DNA from: Syntrophomonadaceae bacterium
GTDB lineage: Bacteria; Bacillota; Dethiobacteria; DTU022
Length of the DNA stretch: 23,332 bases
Direction of reading: 5' to 3'
Assembly (NCBI GenBank): GCA_007131435.1
Contig: SLQM01000162.1
Span: 1 to 23,332 of the forward strand
This document shows, one piece after another, positions 22,579-23,332 of the stretch. The notes below the pieces were generated by a model. It had not been told where the DNA came from, did not search any database, and saw only the letters and a program-made list of their open reading frames with translations. The translations under genes and the position numbers were made by a program. Each line of letters begins with the position of its first letter. Within the stretch, counting starts at the first letter, position 1.

Positions 22579-23307
22579 TTGACTATTACACCGTTGGATA
22601 TACAGAATAAAGAATTCGAACGTGCTTTTCGCGGCTATGACATCGAAGATGTAGATGATTTTCTAGATCGGGTTGCAAGAGATCTTGAGACGCTGCTGCG
22701 TGAAAACCTGGAGATGAAAGAAAAAGTTGAGCAGTTGCAAGAGAAAAATAAGAATTATCATAAGATGGAACAAACAATGCATAATGCAATTGTAGTAGCG
22801 CAGGAGACTGCAGAAGAAGTTAAAAATGCTGCCAGGCGCGAAGCAGACTTGATTAAACGTGAAGCAGCACGGGATGCCAGGCAAATGTTGGAAGAGGCTC
22901 GTCTACGTTCAAGCAAAGTCATTGAGGAGAATGAAGACCTTATCAAGCAGGGGCAGGTTTTTAAACTGCGCTTTCGCTCATTCATGGAGGCTCAGCTTGC
23001 TGTCCTGGATAAAGAAGAATGGTTGGACGATAAAAAAGAAAAACAGGTAGTTGAAGATAACTTCGCCGAAGAGGAAAAAGAAGAATATACTCTGTTAAGC
23101 GATATTGATTCCAAGGAAGAAGATATTCTTTCTGAGCCTGATCCCGAATTTAATCCTGACTATAAACCGAGGGTAGAATATGAAGACGCGCTGGGGCCAA
23201 AAGATGAAGACGAAGATGAAGATCATGGTGCTTCAGTAGACTTTGAACCTCATCCGGGCTATAAGCTCGGCCCTGATGATGACTACGATTCAGATCCCGA
23301 GTTTTAA
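22579..23307 (+). CDS. divIVA: Cell division/polarity protein DivIVA with long acidic tail
   Basis: Coiled-coil protein that binds negatively curved membrane at septa and poles and recruits division or polarity partners. The N-terminal lipid-binding domain has the family F17-R18-G-Y-D segment and D-V-D-D-F-L-D-R-V, followed by a coiled coil (about 30-135) with V-A-Q-E-T-A-E-E-V and R-E-A-A-R-D-A-R. Residues 147-242 form a very acidic, probably disordered tail with D-E-D-E-D-E-D and two related Pro/Tyr segments (D-P-E-F-N-P-D-Y-K-P and D-F-E-P-H-P-G-Y-K-L). B. subtilis DivIVA (164 aa) lacks such a tail. The start is TTG 22579 with AGGGAGGG at 22565-22572. The 25 bp after the stop show nothing notable. 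Confidence 0.94.
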   Translation: MTITPLDIQNKEFERAFRGYDIEDVDDFLDRVARDLETLLRENLEMKEKVEQLQEKNKNYHKMEQTMHNAIVVAQETAEEVKNAARREADLIKREAARDARQMLEEARLRSSKVIEENEDLIKQGQVFKLRFRSFMEAQLAVLDKEEWLDDKKEKQVVEDNFAEEEKEEYTLLSDIDSKEEDILSEPDPEFNPDYKPRVEYEDALGPKDEDEDEDHGASVDFEPHPGYKLGPDDDYDSDPEF

Positions 23308-23332
23308 GCATTGATTTTAATACTTTAACATG

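Overview
The window is a single-strand (+) block of 23 protein genes that forms a division and cell-wall (dcw) cluster of a low-to-mid GC Firmicute, most likely a strictly anaerobic member of the Clostridia. This rests on gene order (mraZ-rsmH-ftsL-PBP-murF-mraY-murD-ftsW-murG-murB-ftsQ-ftsA-ftsZ, then pgeF/yggS/yggT/ylmH/divIVA), strong GGAGG-type ribosome sites, frequent TTG/GTG starts, and an oxygen-sensitive class III ribonucleotide reductase. The genus cannot be named from the sequence.

Layout. (1) Bases 1-97 look like the 3' half of a 6S RNA cut by the window edge. mgtE (magnesium channel) follows from its own extended -10 promoter. (2) Bases 1600-12963 hold the main dcw operon. It is headed by a putative sigma-H-type promoter and three AAAGTG MraZ boxes at exact 10-bp spacing. 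The genes overlap or lie within 45 bp of each other and cover MraZ, 16S rRNA methylation, the FtsL/FtsQ/FtsW/PBP divisome core and the murein precursor enzymes MurF, MraY, MurD, MurG and MurB. murE and murC are not in their usual places. (3) ftsA-ftsZ follow an 85-bp gap with a perfect match to the Bacillus sigma-H promoter consensus, and end at a strong terminator (15410-15446). (4) nrdR-nrdD-nrdG have a near-consensus sigma-A promoter with two NrdR boxes. They sit where many spore-forming Firmicutes carry spoIIGA-sigE-sigG. (5) pgeF, a membrane-fusion (HlyD-like) protein gene, yggS, yggT, ylmH and divIVA complete the window. sepF, normally between yggS and yggT, is absent.

How it works together. 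MurD, MurF, MraY and MurG act on the precursor pathway to lipid II; MurB supplies UDP-MurNAc. FtsW and the class B PBP polymerise and crosslink at the septum under FtsQ/FtsL. FtsA anchors FtsZ to the membrane, and DivIVA marks curved membrane at poles and septa. dNTP supply (NrdD/G under NrdR) is embedded in the same locus.

Points most worth a second look: sigma-H-like promoters with identical 11-nt spacers before mraZ, ftsA and divIVA; an FtsZ whose C-terminal partner-binding peptide has lost its hydrophobic residues, in a locus that also lacks sepF; the missing spoIIGA-sigE-sigG segment; a PASTA-less PBP; and a DivIVA with a long acidic tail. No mobile element, CRISPR array, tRNA or rRNA gene was seen. 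No stretch of more than 300 bases lacks a gene.
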